From: Ferruginibacter sp.
Lineage (GTDB): Bacteria > Bacteroidota > Bacteroidia > Chitinophagales > Chitinophagaceae
DNA: 36,470 bases
Direction: 5' to 3'
Assembly: GCA_030655145.1 (NCBI GenBank)
Contig: JAURWD010000069.1
Span: forward strand, 1 to 36,470
The translations under genes and the position numbers were made by a program. The notes under the pieces are model-generated. The model made no database searches. It saw nothing but the letters and a program-made list of their open reading frames with translations, and was not told the DNA's origin. This document shows positions 16,452 to 24,596 of this stretch, piece after piece. Position 1 is the stretch's first letter; every line of letters starts with the position of its first letter.

Positions 16452-19445
16452 ATGTCAGAAGTAGTAACTAATACACCAAGATTGATGGCCGCGGCCAAGG
16501 AATTTAATATCGGGAAAGATACCCTGATAGAATTTCTTGAGTCTAAAGGATTCAGCAATGAGGACCTGAAGCCCACTGCAAAACTCACGGAACAAATGTA
16601 CCGTGTGTTGCAGACGGAGTTTCAACAGGACAAGGCTGCAAAGCAAAAAGCTGAAGCCATCGACTTGCCTAAGGGCGCAGGGTCAAATGAGCCAAAAAGA
16701 AAACGCGATGAGGAAGACCTTTCTTTCAAAAAGAAAGAGGTAGCACCTGCACCGCCAGCTCCACCTGTCGAAAAGCCGGCAGAGCCAGTACAAGCAGAAG
16801 TCAAAGAAACTCCTGCACCGGTTGTTGAAACGCCTGCACCTCTTATACCCGTTGAACAACCTGTCGCTGCTAAAGCAGAACCTAAAGTAGAAAAAGAAGT
16901 TACCGCTGCCCCGGCTGCGGAAGCTAAATCTACAGCTGCGAAAGAAGGTGTAGAGATCACGAAGATCGATGCACCGGAGTTAGAAGCACCAAAAGTGGTT
17001 ACCAAGATCGATCTTGATGCCATTGATTCTTCTACTCGTCCGAAGAAATCTACCAAAAAAGCTGAAGAGACTGCAGCTCCGGCAACTCCGGCTGTTGAAG
17101 CCGTAAAAGCAGAACCCGTAGTAGCGCCAGCGCCGGTTGAGGAAATTCGTGCGGAAGAAATTAAAGCGGATGCACCGGCACAAATTGAAAACATCAAAGC
17201 CGATCGCCTGGAAGGACCTAAAATCTTAGGAAAGATCCAGTTGCCGGTTGATAATGATACTAGACCAAAAAGAGACGACGATAAAAGGAAGCGGAAGCGC
17301 ATTCCGATCGAACGTAAAGGCGGTACTCCAATGGGGCAAACCGGGCCTGGACAACAAGGAACGCAAAACCGTGGACCGCAAGGTCAAGCAGGTCAGCCGC
17401 CTCGTCCTGGTTTTAACAATGATCAAAACAGGAATCGTCCGGGTGGTCCTGGTATCAACCGTCCAGGTGGCGGACCAGGCCAGGGAGGTAACCGTTTTAA
17501 TACGGCTCGTCCGGGTGCACCTGCAGCAAGAGGAGATCGTGAGATCGATGCTAAAGAAATCCAGGATAAGATAAAGGAAACACAAGCGAAACTGTCTGGT
17601 GGCGGTGGCAGAGGCAAAAGCCTGAAAGCGAAATACCGGAAAGCCAAAAGAGATGAGCTCGCAGAACAAAGAGGTCACGAAGGTGAAGATGGTAATAAGC
17701 TCCAGGTTACGGAGTTCATTTCTGTAAGTGAACTTGCAGGTTTGATGGACGTAAGTTTTGCCGATGTCATCAGCAAGTGTATGAACCTGGGTATTATGGT
17801 TTCAATCAACCAACGGCTTGAAGCTGATGTGATTGAATTGGTGGCGAGTGAGTTTAATTATGAAGTAGAATTTATTGGAGTTGAAGACGTTGCTGAAATG
17901 GACGAAGATGATGGCGATGATAACGAAATCGATCAGCGGGGACGTGCCCCAATTGTTACCATCATGGGTCACGTAGATCATGGTAAGACATCCCTCCTTG
18001 ATTACATCCGTAATACAAATGTGATCGCCGGTGAAGCAGGTGGTATTACCCAGCATATCGGAGCCTATGAAGTAAAAGTGAAAGATGGTCGGGCAATAAC
18101 CTTCCTGGATACGCCTGGTCACGAAGCGTTTACCGCAATGAGAGCACGTGGAGCGAAAGTCACAGATATCGCAGTGATCGTAGTTGCCGCTGATGATGCG
18201 GTGATGCCGCAAACAAAAGAGGCTATCTCGCATGCCCAGGCAGCAAATGTTCCGATGATCTTTGCGATCAACAAAATTGATCGTGACGGAGCCAATCCTG
18301 AGAAGATCAAAGAACAATTGGCATCGATGAACATCCTTGTAGAAAGCTGGGGTGGTAAATTCCAAAGCCAGGAGATCAGTGCCAAGCAAGGGTTGAATAT
18401 TGATTTATTATTAGAAAAAATATTACTGGAAGCGGATATCCTTGAACTGAAAGCGAATCCTGATAAGGGCGCAAACGGAACAGTGATCGAGGCTTCTTTG
18501 GATAAAGGTCGTGGGTACGTAGCCACCATCCTGGTCCAGAATGGTACATTGAAACCAGGGGACATGATCGTTTCTGGACAATACTTTGGAAAGGTGAAAG
18601 CAATGTACAATGAAAGAAACCAGCGCAGTGAACTAGCTCCACCTTCTACCCCGGTATTAATACTTGGGTTAAACGGAGCACCACAAGCGGGTGAAACTTT
18701 CAAGGTTTATGCTGATGAAAGCGAAGCAAGAGAAAAAGCATACCAACGCGGCCAGATCTTGAGAGAACAGGGTATGCGTGCGAAGAAACACATTACTCTC
18801 GATGAAATTGGTCGTCGACTTGCGTTAGGAAACTTTAAGGAGTTGAATGTCATCATCAAAGGTGATGTGGATGGTTCCGTTGAGGCATTAAGTGATTCAT
18901 TGCAGAAACTCAGTACGGAAGAGATCGTGGTCAAAGTGATTCATAAGGCCGTTGGTGCTATCACTGAAAGTGATGTTACCCTTGCCAATGCATCAGATGC
19001 AATCATTATCGGCTTTAACGTTCGTCCATCCATACAGGCTGCCCGCCTTGCAGAGGGAGAATCTATCCAGATCAAACTTTACTCTATCATCTACAATGCG
19101 ATCGAAGAGATCAGGAGTGCAATGGAAGGTATGCTTGAGCCAGGTGTTGAAGAGAAAATACTTGCCAATGTTGAGATCAAAGAAATGTACAAGTTCGACA
19201 AGGCAACTGTTGCAGGTTGTATTGTGATCGAAGGAAAGATCGCAAGGAACAACAGGATTCGTCTTGTTCGCGATGGTATCGTGATCTTCACCGGGGAGTT
19301 GGGAAGTTTGAAACGCTATAAAGATGATGTGAAAGAAGTAACCAATAATATGGAGTGCGGATTAACCATCAAAAATTACTCAAACATCCAGGTTGGCGAT
19401 ATCGTTGAGGCCTTCGAAGAAGTTGAAGTAAAACGTACCCTCTAA
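16452..19445 (+). CDS. infB: Translation initiation factor IF-2
   Basis: IF-2 is the GTPase that brings initiator tRNA to the 30S subunit and promotes subunit joining. The protein has 997 residues. The N-terminal part (to about 490) contains a small helical domain (residues 1-60), then a long Ala/Pro/Glu-rich low-complexity region and a Gly/Pro/Arg/Asn-rich stretch at roughly 290-355. The GTPase domain starts near 500 with G1 GHVDHGKT (506-513), DTPGHEAF (G3) and NKID (G4). Domains II, III and IV follow; [10 protein letters not shown] lies in domain III. The long N-terminus is normal for Bacteroidota IF-2. A hairpin at 19476-19502 probably ends the operon. Confidence 0.98.
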   Translation: MSEVVTNTPRLMAAAKEFNIGKDTLIEFLESKGFSNEDLKPTAKLTEQMYRVLQTEFQQDKAAKQKAEAIDLPKGAGSNEPKRKRDEEDLSFKKKEVAPAPPAPPVEKPAEPVQAEVKETPAPVVETPAPLIPVEQPVAAKAEPKVEKEVTAAPAAEAKSTAAKEGVEITKIDAPELEAPKVVTKIDLDAIDSSTRPKKSTKKAEETAAPATPAVEAVKAEPVVAPAPVEEIRAEEIKADAPAQIENIKADRLEGPKILGKIQLPVDNDTRPKRDDDKRKRKRIPIERKGGTPMGQTGPGQQGTQNRGPQGQAGQPPRPGFNNDQNRNRPGGPGINRPGGGPGQGGNRFNTARPGAPAARGDREIDAKEIQDKIKETQAKLSGGGGRGKSLKAKYRKAKRDELAEQRGHEGEDGNKLQVTEFISVSELAGLMDVSFADVISKCMNLGIMVSINQRLEADVIELVASEFNYEVEFIGVEDVAEMDEDDGDDNEIDQRGRAPIVTIMGHVDHGKTSLLDYIRNTNVIAGEAGGITQHIGAYEVKVKDGRAITFLDTPGHEAFTAMRARGAKVTDIAVIVVAADDAVMPQTKEAISHAQAANVPMIFAINKIDRDGANPEKIKEQLASMNILVESWGGKFQSQEISAKQGLNIDLLLEKILLEADILELKANPDKGANGTVIEASLDKGRGYVATILVQNGTLKPGDMIVSGQYFGKVKAMYNERNQRSELAPPSTPVLILGLNGAPQAGETFKVYADESEAREKAYQRGQILREQGMRAKKHITLDEIGRRLALGNFKELNVIIKGDVDGSVEALSDSLQKLSTEEIVVKVIHKAVGAITESDVTLANASDAIIIGFNVRPSIQAARLAEGESIQIKLYSIIYNAIEEIRSAMEGMLEPGVEEKILANVEIKEMYKFDKATVAGCIVIEGKIARNNRIRLVRDGIVIFTGELGSLKRYKDDVKEVTNNMECGLTIKNYSNIQVGDIVEAFEEVEVKRTL

Positions 19446-19475
19446 GCGAATAATCTTTTGTTAAACATACATGTT

Positions 19476-19502
19476 AAAGGGCTATTGATAAAATAGCTCT
19501 TT
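19476..19502 (+). terminator. Probable terminator after infB
   Basis: AAAGGGCTATT (19476-19486) pairs with AATAGCTCTTT (19492-19502), an 11-bp stem with one G-U pair and a 5-base loop. The T tail is short (TTT, then ACATTTG), so termination may be incomplete. Confidence 0.55.
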
Positions 19503-19509
19503 ACATTTG
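19502..19509 (+). promoter_or_regulatory. -7 promoter element upstream of the SurA-like gene
   Basis: TACATTTG fits TAnnTTTG and begins on the last base of the preceding hairpin, 46 bases before the start codon. No clear -33 element is visible. Confidence 0.4.
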
Positions 19510-19555
19510 AGACCGTCGCTAACGTAGCGTATCAATTAAATTATTGAACATCAAA

Positions 19556-20935
19556 ATGAGTACAAAAAACATTTTTCTATCACTTGCAGGTTGTCTCTTT
19601 TTTTCCGTTGCGATGGCGCAACCAAAAAAACTGGTAGCAGATAAGATCATCGCGGTTGTTGGAGATAAGGTGGTATTAAAAAGCGACATCGACAATAGTA
19701 TCCTGGATATGGAACGACAAGGGATGACGGTCCCGGCTAATGGCCGCTGTCTTACCCTCGAGCAAGCCATGGGTATTAAAGCCTTGGTATTGCAGGCAGA
19801 AAAAGATTCGCTGCCGGTAACTGATGAAGAGATTGAAGCTGATATCGATAACCAGATCCGTTATTTCACTGGTCCAAATGCTTATGGTTCTAAAGAAAAG
19901 CTCGAGGAAATTTCGGGTAAGACCGTTTACCAGTTGAGGGAAGATTTTAAGGAAGGATTTCGGGAAAGAAAGCTGGCTGCTGCAATGCGTAACAAAATTG
20001 TGGGAGCGATCAGGATCACACCGAAAGAAGTGAATATTTACTTTGATAAGTTACCAAAAGATAGTCTCCCATTTTATGAAAGTGAATTGGAAATTGGTCA
20101 AATCGTAAAATATCCAAAAGCAAGTCGCGACGCAGAAGAATATAGCCTTGACCAGTTGAAAGAGTTTAAAGCGCAGCTCGAATCCGGGCGAAAAGACATG
20201 AAGACGTTGGCCGCCTTGTATTCCGATGATCCGGGAAGTAAAGAAAATTCTGGTCAGTATGAACTCAATCGCGGCGAGAAACAATGGGACCCTATTTTCC
20301 TGGCGAAAGCTTTTTCGTTGAAGGAAGGACAGGTATCGACTCCTTTCAAAACCCGTTTCGGTTACCATATTGTGCAAATGGTGAACAGGGCTGGTGATGA
20401 CGCGGTTATTCGCCACATTTTGAAGATCCCGCAGGTAACTAAAACCGAATTAGACGAAGGTTTGTTGAAGCTTGATTCTGTAAGGTCAAAACTGATTGCG
20501 GGAACGATGCAGTTTGGCGAGGCTGTAAGTAAGCACAGCGAGGATGAGCAAAGCAAATTTACCGGTGGGCTTAAACAAAATAATGAAGGTGGTACGAGTA
20601 TGACGATCGATCAGCTAGACAAGGATATGGTGTTGATGATCAAAGACCTGCAGGTTGGCCAATATTCTCAACCGGTGGAGTTCACTGATGAGAAAGGAAA
20701 AAAAGGCGTTCGCATCGTTTACCTGAAAAGCCGCTCCGAGCCGCACAAAGAAAATATCCGGGACGATTACAACAGGATCGCCCAGCGTGCCCTGGACGAG
20801 AAGAAAGCCGAAGCGCTTGAGGCTTGGTTCTACCAACGCATTTCCAGTTATTACATAATGGTCGACAAAGAATACCAGGATTGTGAAGAAATGAAAAAGT
20901 GGTCTTCTTCTGCCAATACGGCTGCAGTCAAGTAA
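19556..20935 (+). CDS. SurA-like periplasmic peptidyl-prolyl isomerase/chaperone
   Basis: A 459-residue exported protein related to SurA, which helps outer-membrane proteins fold in the periplasm. I start at the ATG at 19556, which gives the signal peptide MSTKNIFLSLAGCLFFSVAMA; a TTG at 19544 would add four residues. After the signal comes the SurA N-terminal pattern (ADKIIAVVGDKVVLKSDID, with the helical segment up to about 150), then one clear PpiC/parvulin domain (about 165-285, ending FKTRFGYHIVQMV) and a second, less conserved one (from VIRHILKIPQ to about 415). It follows infB without a tight link and ends at a strong terminator. Bacteroidota often carry several SurA-like genes, so I leave out the symbol. 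Confidence 0.9.
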   Translation: MSTKNIFLSLAGCLFFSVAMAQPKKLVADKIIAVVGDKVVLKSDIDNSILDMERQGMTVPANGRCLTLEQAMGIKALVLQAEKDSLPVTDEEIEADIDNQIRYFTGPNAYGSKEKLEEISGKTVYQLREDFKEGFRERKLAAAMRNKIVGAIRITPKEVNIYFDKLPKDSLPFYESELEIGQIVKYPKASRDAEEYSLDQLKEFKAQLESGRKDMKTLAALYSDDPGSKENSGQYELNRGEKQWDPIFLAKAFSLKEGQVSTPFKTRFGYHIVQMVNRAGDDAVIRHILKIPQVTKTELDEGLLKLDSVRSKLIAGTMQFGEAVSKHSEDEQSKFTGGLKQNNEGGTSMTIDQLDKDMVLMIKDLQVGQYSQPVEFTDEKGKKGVRIVYLKSRSEPHKENIRDDYNRIAQRALDEKKAEALEAWFYQRISSYYIMVDKEYQDCEEMKKWSSSANTAAVK

Positions 20936-20962
20936 CACATCACTAGATAGATAAATTATAAG

Positions 20963-20995
20963 AGCGTTCCGATACAAACGGAACGCTTTATTTTT
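20963..20995 (+). terminator. Rho-independent terminator after the SurA-like gene
   Basis: AGCGTTCCG (20963-20971) pairs perfectly with CGGAACGCT (20979-20987) around a 7-base loop, followed by TTATTTTT. Confidence 0.9.
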
Positions 20996-21067
20996 GCCGG
21001 AACTCAGCGCTGCGCCTGAGTGGTATAATATTCGCAGCTCATTAGATCAAAATAAAAATTTACCAAT

Positions 21068-22261
21068 TTGATAGATAAAAAGAAAAAATCAACGCAAGAG
21101 CAAAAAACGGTGTTGGTTGGGTTGGTGACGGCTGATCAAACTGAAGCTCAACTCAATGAGTACCTTGACGAGTTGTCTTTCTTGGCGGAGACGGCTGGCG
21201 TGATCGCCGTTAAACGCTTTACTCAAAAGCTCCCACACCCAGATAGTCGAACTTTCGTGGGAAAGGGCAAGTTGGAGGAGATCAAGAATTATGTTAGCCT
21301 GCACAGCGATGTGGAAATGGTGGTTTTCGACGATGAATTAACGGGCTCTCAGATACAAAATATTGAGAAAGAACTGGGTGTAAAAACGATCGATCGAAGT
21401 GACTTGATCCTTGACATTTTCGCCAGCCGGGCGCAAACCGCCCAGGCAAAAACGCAGGTTGAACTGGCGCAATACCAATATATTTTGCCCCGCCTCAAAG
21501 GAATGTGGAAGCATTTGGAACGGCAGGGAGGTGGAGTTGGAACGCGGGGGCCGGGTGAAACGGAGATTGAAACGGATCGGCGTATTGTAAAAGATAAGAT
21601 CACCCTTTTACGTAAAAGATTGGCCGAGATCGACAAACAATCATTTACGCAAAGAAAGGAGCGGGGCGAATTTATCCGTGTTTCCCTTGTTGGCTATACG
21701 AATGTCGGTAAGTCGACCATCATGAATTTGCTTAGCAAAAGCGAAGTTTTTGCTGAAAATAAATTGTTTGCTACTCTCGACACTACCACGCGAAAAGTTG
21801 TTTTCGAACAAACACCGTTCTTATTAAGTGACACAGTTGGGTTTATCAGGAAACTCCCGCATCATTTGGTCGAAAGTTTTAAGAGCACGCTGGATGAAGT
21901 CAGGGAAGCGGATATCCTGTTGCATGTAGTAGACATCTCTCACCCCCAATACGAGGAACAGCTTGCCATTGTAAATAAAACCCTGGCAGAGCTGGGAGCT
22001 GCAGAAAAACCTACGGTGACCATTTTCAATAAGATGGACAAATATGAAGTTGATGCTTTTGATGAATGGCTGGAGCCGGAGGTAAAACAGGAACTGTTGA
22101 ATGATTTAAAACAGCGCTGGCAAAATGAGACGAAGGATAATTGTGTGTTTATCTCCGCGCTCGAAAAGTCGAATATTGAAGCGTTGCGACAAACCATCCT
22201 CAATAAGGTTAGGGACATGTACCAGGTGCGCTATCCATACCGGGCTGAATTTTTTTATTAA
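21068..22261 (+). CDS. hflX: GTPase HflX (ribosome-associated)
   Basis: HflX is a 50S-binding GTPase that splits stalled ribosomes. The 397 residues include the N-terminal HflX domain, the family signature GGGVGTRGPGETEIETDRR before the G domain, G1 GYTNVGKST, G3 DTVGFI (after LLSD) and G4 NKMD. The start is a TTG at 21068: no ATG or GTG is available in frame before residue 80, and starting there would delete the N-terminal domain. It lies downstream of a strong terminator and so has its own promoter; TATTTTTG at 20989-20996 is a possible -7 element but overlaps that terminator. It is followed after 62 bases by the Rieske gene. Confidence 0.95.
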   Translation: MIDKKKKSTQEQKTVLVGLVTADQTEAQLNEYLDELSFLAETAGVIAVKRFTQKLPHPDSRTFVGKGKLEEIKNYVSLHSDVEMVVFDDELTGSQIQNIEKELGVKTIDRSDLILDIFASRAQTAQAKTQVELAQYQYILPRLKGMWKHLERQGGGVGTRGPGETEIETDRRIVKDKITLLRKRLAEIDKQSFTQRKERGEFIRVSLVGYTNVGKSTIMNLLSKSEVFAENKLFATLDTTTRKVVFEQTPFLLSDTVGFIRKLPHHLVESFKSTLDEVREADILLHVVDISHPQYEEQLAIVNKTLAELGAAEKPTVTIFNKMDKYEVDAFDEWLEPEVKQELLNDLKQRWQNETKDNCVFISALEKSNIEALRQTILNKVRDMYQVRYPYRAEFFY

Positions 22262-22323
22262 ACCTGGAAAACCAAGCTCACTCAGTTACTCCCTGAATTT
22301 CAGTCAGCTTGTCGCGATATTCA

Positions 22324-22680
22324 ATGGAAAAAAAATACACCTGGCACAAGATCGCTGAAAGCCTCGAAGCAATGCCGTTTGCGGAAAGCAATATCATCGA
22401 AGAAACAATTGCCGGTAGAAAAATTTGTGTGGTATTACACAATGACGAGATTACTGCGTGTTCTCAAACCTGCCCGCACGCTGGAGGTAAATTATCAGCG
22501 GGTAATGTTGATGCTGCCGGGAATATTGTTTGCCCCCTGCACCGATACAAATTCAACCTGAAAAATGGCCGGAATGTGAGTGGCGAAGGATATTACCTCA
22601 AAACCTTCCCGGTGGAAATAAGGCCTGCGGGAGTTTTTGTAGGTTTTGAAGAAAATAACTTTTTTAATTGGCTGAAATAG
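22324..22680 (+). CDS. Rieske [2Fe-2S] ferredoxin-like protein
   Basis: A 118-residue soluble protein made of one Rieske domain. The cluster ligands are clear: C50-x-H52 in CPHAGG and C70-x2-H73 in CPLHRYKF, spaced as in small Rieske ferredoxins such as NirD-like and dioxygenase-linked types. It has no signal peptide or membrane helix, so it is cytoplasmic and not the Rieske subunit of a bc complex. I chose the ATG at 22324 over the in-frame TTG at 22309. Its electron-transfer partner is not visible; the preceding gene is hflX (62-base gap), with no obvious functional relation. Confidence 0.93.
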   Translation: MEKKYTWHKIAESLEAMPFAESNIIEETIAGRKICVVLHNDEITACSQTCPHAGGKLSAGNVDAAGNIVCPLHRYKFNLKNGRNVSGEGYYLKTFPVEIRPAGVFVGFEENNFFNWLK

Positions 22681-22690
22681 TGCTTTTATT

Positions 22691-22720
22691 TTTGTCGAAA
22701 AGCAAAAAACCTTATTTTTG
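22691..22720 (+). promoter_or_regulatory. Promoter of tRNA-Asn
   Basis: TTTG (22691-22694) and TATTTTTG (22713-22720) are separated by 18 bases, matching the Bacteroidota promoter. The tRNA begins 20 bases downstream. Confidence 0.65.
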
Positions 22721-22740
22721 CCTCCCGATTAAAAGGACAC

Positions 22741-22814
22741 TCCTCCTTAGCTCAGTTGGTTAGAGCATCTGACTGTTAATCAGAGGGTCTCTGGTTCAAG
22801 TCCAGAAGGGGGAG
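22741..22814 (+). tRNA. tRNA-Asn (anticodon GUU)
   Basis: A 74-base cloverleaf: acceptor arms TCCTCCT and AGGGGGA with discriminator G (typical for Asn), D-arm TAGCTCAGTTGGTTAGA, anticodon stem TCTGA/TCAGA with loop CTGTTAA (anticodon GTT), and T-arm TCTGG-TTCAAGT-CCAGA. CCA is not encoded. It is followed by a terminator hairpin. Confidence 0.96.
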
Positions 22815-22825
22815 CAAAATAGTAG

Positions 22826-22859
22826 AAGGTTTCAGACTTTAAAGTTTGAGACCTTTTTT
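22826..22859 (+). terminator. Rho-independent terminator of tRNA-Asn
   Basis: AGGTTTCAGACT pairs with AGTTTGAGACCT as a 12-bp stem containing two G-U pairs around a 4-base loop, followed by TTTTTT ending at 22859. Confidence 0.85.
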
Positions 22860-22978
22860 CATTTTAAAACACTAGAGCCAGAAAATATTCGACTGGAAAG
22901 TACTATGGTTGATTAAAGTTCTCCTTTTAGTATGTCAATAGGTATCATATGCTGCTAACATGCAACTTCAAACCCGAA

Positions 22979-23407
22979 TTAATTGAGCTCCGCGCGGGCA
23001 ATGATCTCTTCGGTAGGTTCGCTAAGGACAAGTAAATACTTAAAAACAGTCAGATCAAAATTAGAAGGTAGCTCATGCAATATATTCCCGGGTACATTAT
23101 TTACACTGCATATTTTTATGGAGGAATACGACACTGCGTTTGACGAAGAGAGTTTAATAACCAAAGATTTACTGCCGGCCTTAAGATTCATTTTGTCAAT
23201 CGACAATAAATATTTCCCGTTTTTTTGTTGGTAAATTTTTACCTGGCCGACATTAATTTCGGAAGCAAGGGTCAGAGTGCCCGCCGCGATAATCACCGCA
23301 TTTTCGAGTGCAGGCGTTTCGCCTTCAACAGCAGTTTGCGTGATATCTTTTTTGCAGGAAACAAACCCGCATGATAGGAACGCGACTATAATGGTAAGTT
23401 TTTTCAT
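22979..23407 (-). CDS. Small lipoprotein, possibly DM13-like
   Basis: A 142-residue lipoprotein. Starting at the ATG at 23407 gives a signal sequence ending in the lipobox FVSC with lipidated Cys18; the frame is open further upstream to 23569 but without a signal there. The mature part is a single small beta-rich domain (GTLTLASEINVGQVKIYQQ, LVIKLSSSNAVSY, HELPSNFDLTVFKYLLVLSE). The order of strands and the ELP...DLTVFKYLLV segment recall the DM13 electron-transfer domain, but that domain's usual cysteine is not clearly placed, so the resemblance is weak. It is isolated, with tRNA-Asn on the other strand and a DUF1801 gene far upstream. Confidence 0.7.
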   Translation of the reverse strand: MKKLTIIVAFLSCGFVSCKKDITQTAVEGETPALENAVIIAAGTLTLASEINVGQVKIYQQKNGKYLLSIDKMNLKAGSKSLVIKLSSSNAVSYSSIKICSVNNVPGNILHELPSNFDLTVFKYLLVLSEPTEEIIARAELN

Positions 23408-23431
23408 TTCTGGAAGTTTAACTAAATGCGT

Positions 23432-23460
23432 GAAATCTAACCCACTTAAAAGTAAACAAA
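23432..23460 (-). promoter_or_regulatory. Possible promoter of the lipoprotein gene
   Basis: On the minus strand TTTG (23457-23460) is followed after 17 bases by TAGATTTC (23432-23439), one mismatch from TAnnTTTG, 24 bases before the start. The rest of the 23408-23722 gap holds nothing else that I recognise. Confidence 0.4.
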
Positions 23461-23722
23461 AGAGGCAGGAAGGATGAAGATATTTATCTGCCTGTCCTAA
23501 GATAGAACATAACAGCGACTGAAAAAGTTTAGCAAGTTTCCCCATACTTGTAAAGCCCCGCTTCAACAATCAATTTCGTTTTCAGAGACCTACTCAGATT
23601 AAACAGTTCGAACTAAGAGTCAGGATGGCTTGATCTTTTCACTGATTGTGTGAAGCATAGTAGCAAAGCCCGCGAAATGATCCAAATAATGAAGGAATTC
23701 GTAGAGTAAACTGTAAAAGGAT

Positions 23723-24124
23723 TTACTTCGCATTTCGCTTTTTGGCCACAACTTTCATACTCTCCTTTTCCTCATTTTCCTTTACCCGCATCCGAACCAT
23801 TTTCGAAATAAGTTTGAGGGGAAGAGGCCGATCTAATGGAAACTGCACCGCACCTTTTGATCTTTTATAATCCGCAAGTTCTTCTTTAAAGTTTTCAATC
23901 CCCGAAGGCGTTGGATAAAAGCCGATGTGTTTTTCATATGCCGCAAAATATACGAGCGGACCATGGAGTTTAAAAGCCGGCATCTGGTAGCTGATACTTT
24001 CTTCAGCACCTGGCGCTGCCTCACGGATGGTTTTATGCATTTGTTTCAACAAGGTTTGGATGGCCGGAGGATAACTGTCAATGTACTCTTCAATGCGTGT
24101 TGGGATCACCGCTAATTTTTTCAT
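23723..24124 (-). CDS. DUF1801 (YdhG-like) protein
   Basis: A 133-residue cytoplasmic protein of the DUF1801/YdhG-like family, which is related in fold to frataxin-like iron chaperones; the role is not established. Family signs are the N-terminal helix IEEYIDSYPPAIQTLLKQMHKTIREAAPGAEESISYQMPAFK (shown in part: PGAEESISYQMPAFK), the strand LVYFAAYEKHIGFYPTPSG and the closing segment GAVQFPLDRPLPLKLISKMVRMRV. The C-terminus is a basic tail (VVAKKRNAK). Length is normal for the family. It is alone, with about 470 bases of apparently non-coding DNA upstream. Confidence 0.88.
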   Translation of the reverse strand: MKKLAVIPTRIEEYIDSYPPAIQTLLKQMHKTIREAAPGAEESISYQMPAFKLHGPLVYFAAYEKHIGFYPTPSGIENFKEELADYKRSKGAVQFPLDRPLPLKLISKMVRMRVKENEEKESMKVVAKKRNAK

Positions 24125-24596
24125 CTCCTTTCAGTTTATAATATTAAAAAATCGCACGGGCCAGGACCATCATCCCCCTTTCTAATTCTAAAATAAAAAA
24201 TATTCTTCGGCGTTTGCATTTTCAGCGTAAAAACTTGCGAACGATTTTCCGAATTTGTTCAACGCCACTCATCATCGTGTTGAGGTCTGTATAGAATAAT
24301 AATGCGTACATTGTAGCCGTTAGTTCGACGGCTTTTATCAAACAGAGATATTGCAATTTTACTTCAATCGATCACAAAAGTCTGCTTAGATCTGTTTGCC
24401 TTAAAAGGTGTCGGGAATAACAACCTTGGATAATTTACAAGTTTGCCACAGCTCAGTTTTCGGGTCTCTTGAACGTTTCCATTTCTAGATGCTGCATGTC
24501 TTGCTATAAAAAATCTTAGGGATCAACGCCTTCTGAAGTTGATTTAGTTACTGCCAACGAATATGATCACCGCCAGGGGCCGCAAAATTCCAAACT
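24125..24596. other. 472-base intergenic region before the histidine kinase gene
   Basis: No intact gene is visible. The region contains a minus-strand open fragment at 24222-24371 that resembles part of a response-regulator receiver domain (listed separately). I see no promoter that fits the consensus fully and no terminator hairpin. Confidence 0.5.
24222..24371 (-). pseudogene. Possible receiver-domain remnant of a response regulator
   Basis: A 49-codon stop-to-stop frame on the minus strand with no start codon at its 5' end. Its translation includes AVELTATMYALLFYTDLN and then TMMSGVEQIRKIV, which resembles the centre of a receiver domain, where the phospho-acceptor Asp is followed by a Met/Pro-Met-x-G-[VILM]-E pattern. 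The usual Pro after the Asp is missing and I cannot find the N-terminal or effector parts in nearby frames. Either a decayed gene or chance similarity. Confidence 0.3.

Noticed and set aside
16622..17302. 226-codon Ser/Ala-rich frame antisense to infB
   Set aside because: It mirrors the Ala/Pro/Glu low-complexity region of IF-2; the composition is an artefact of that repeat-like sequence.
17230..17530. Gly/Pro/Arg/Asn-rich stretch of infB considered as a repeat element
   Set aside because: It is a normal low-complexity linker of Bacteroidota IF-2 and stays in frame.
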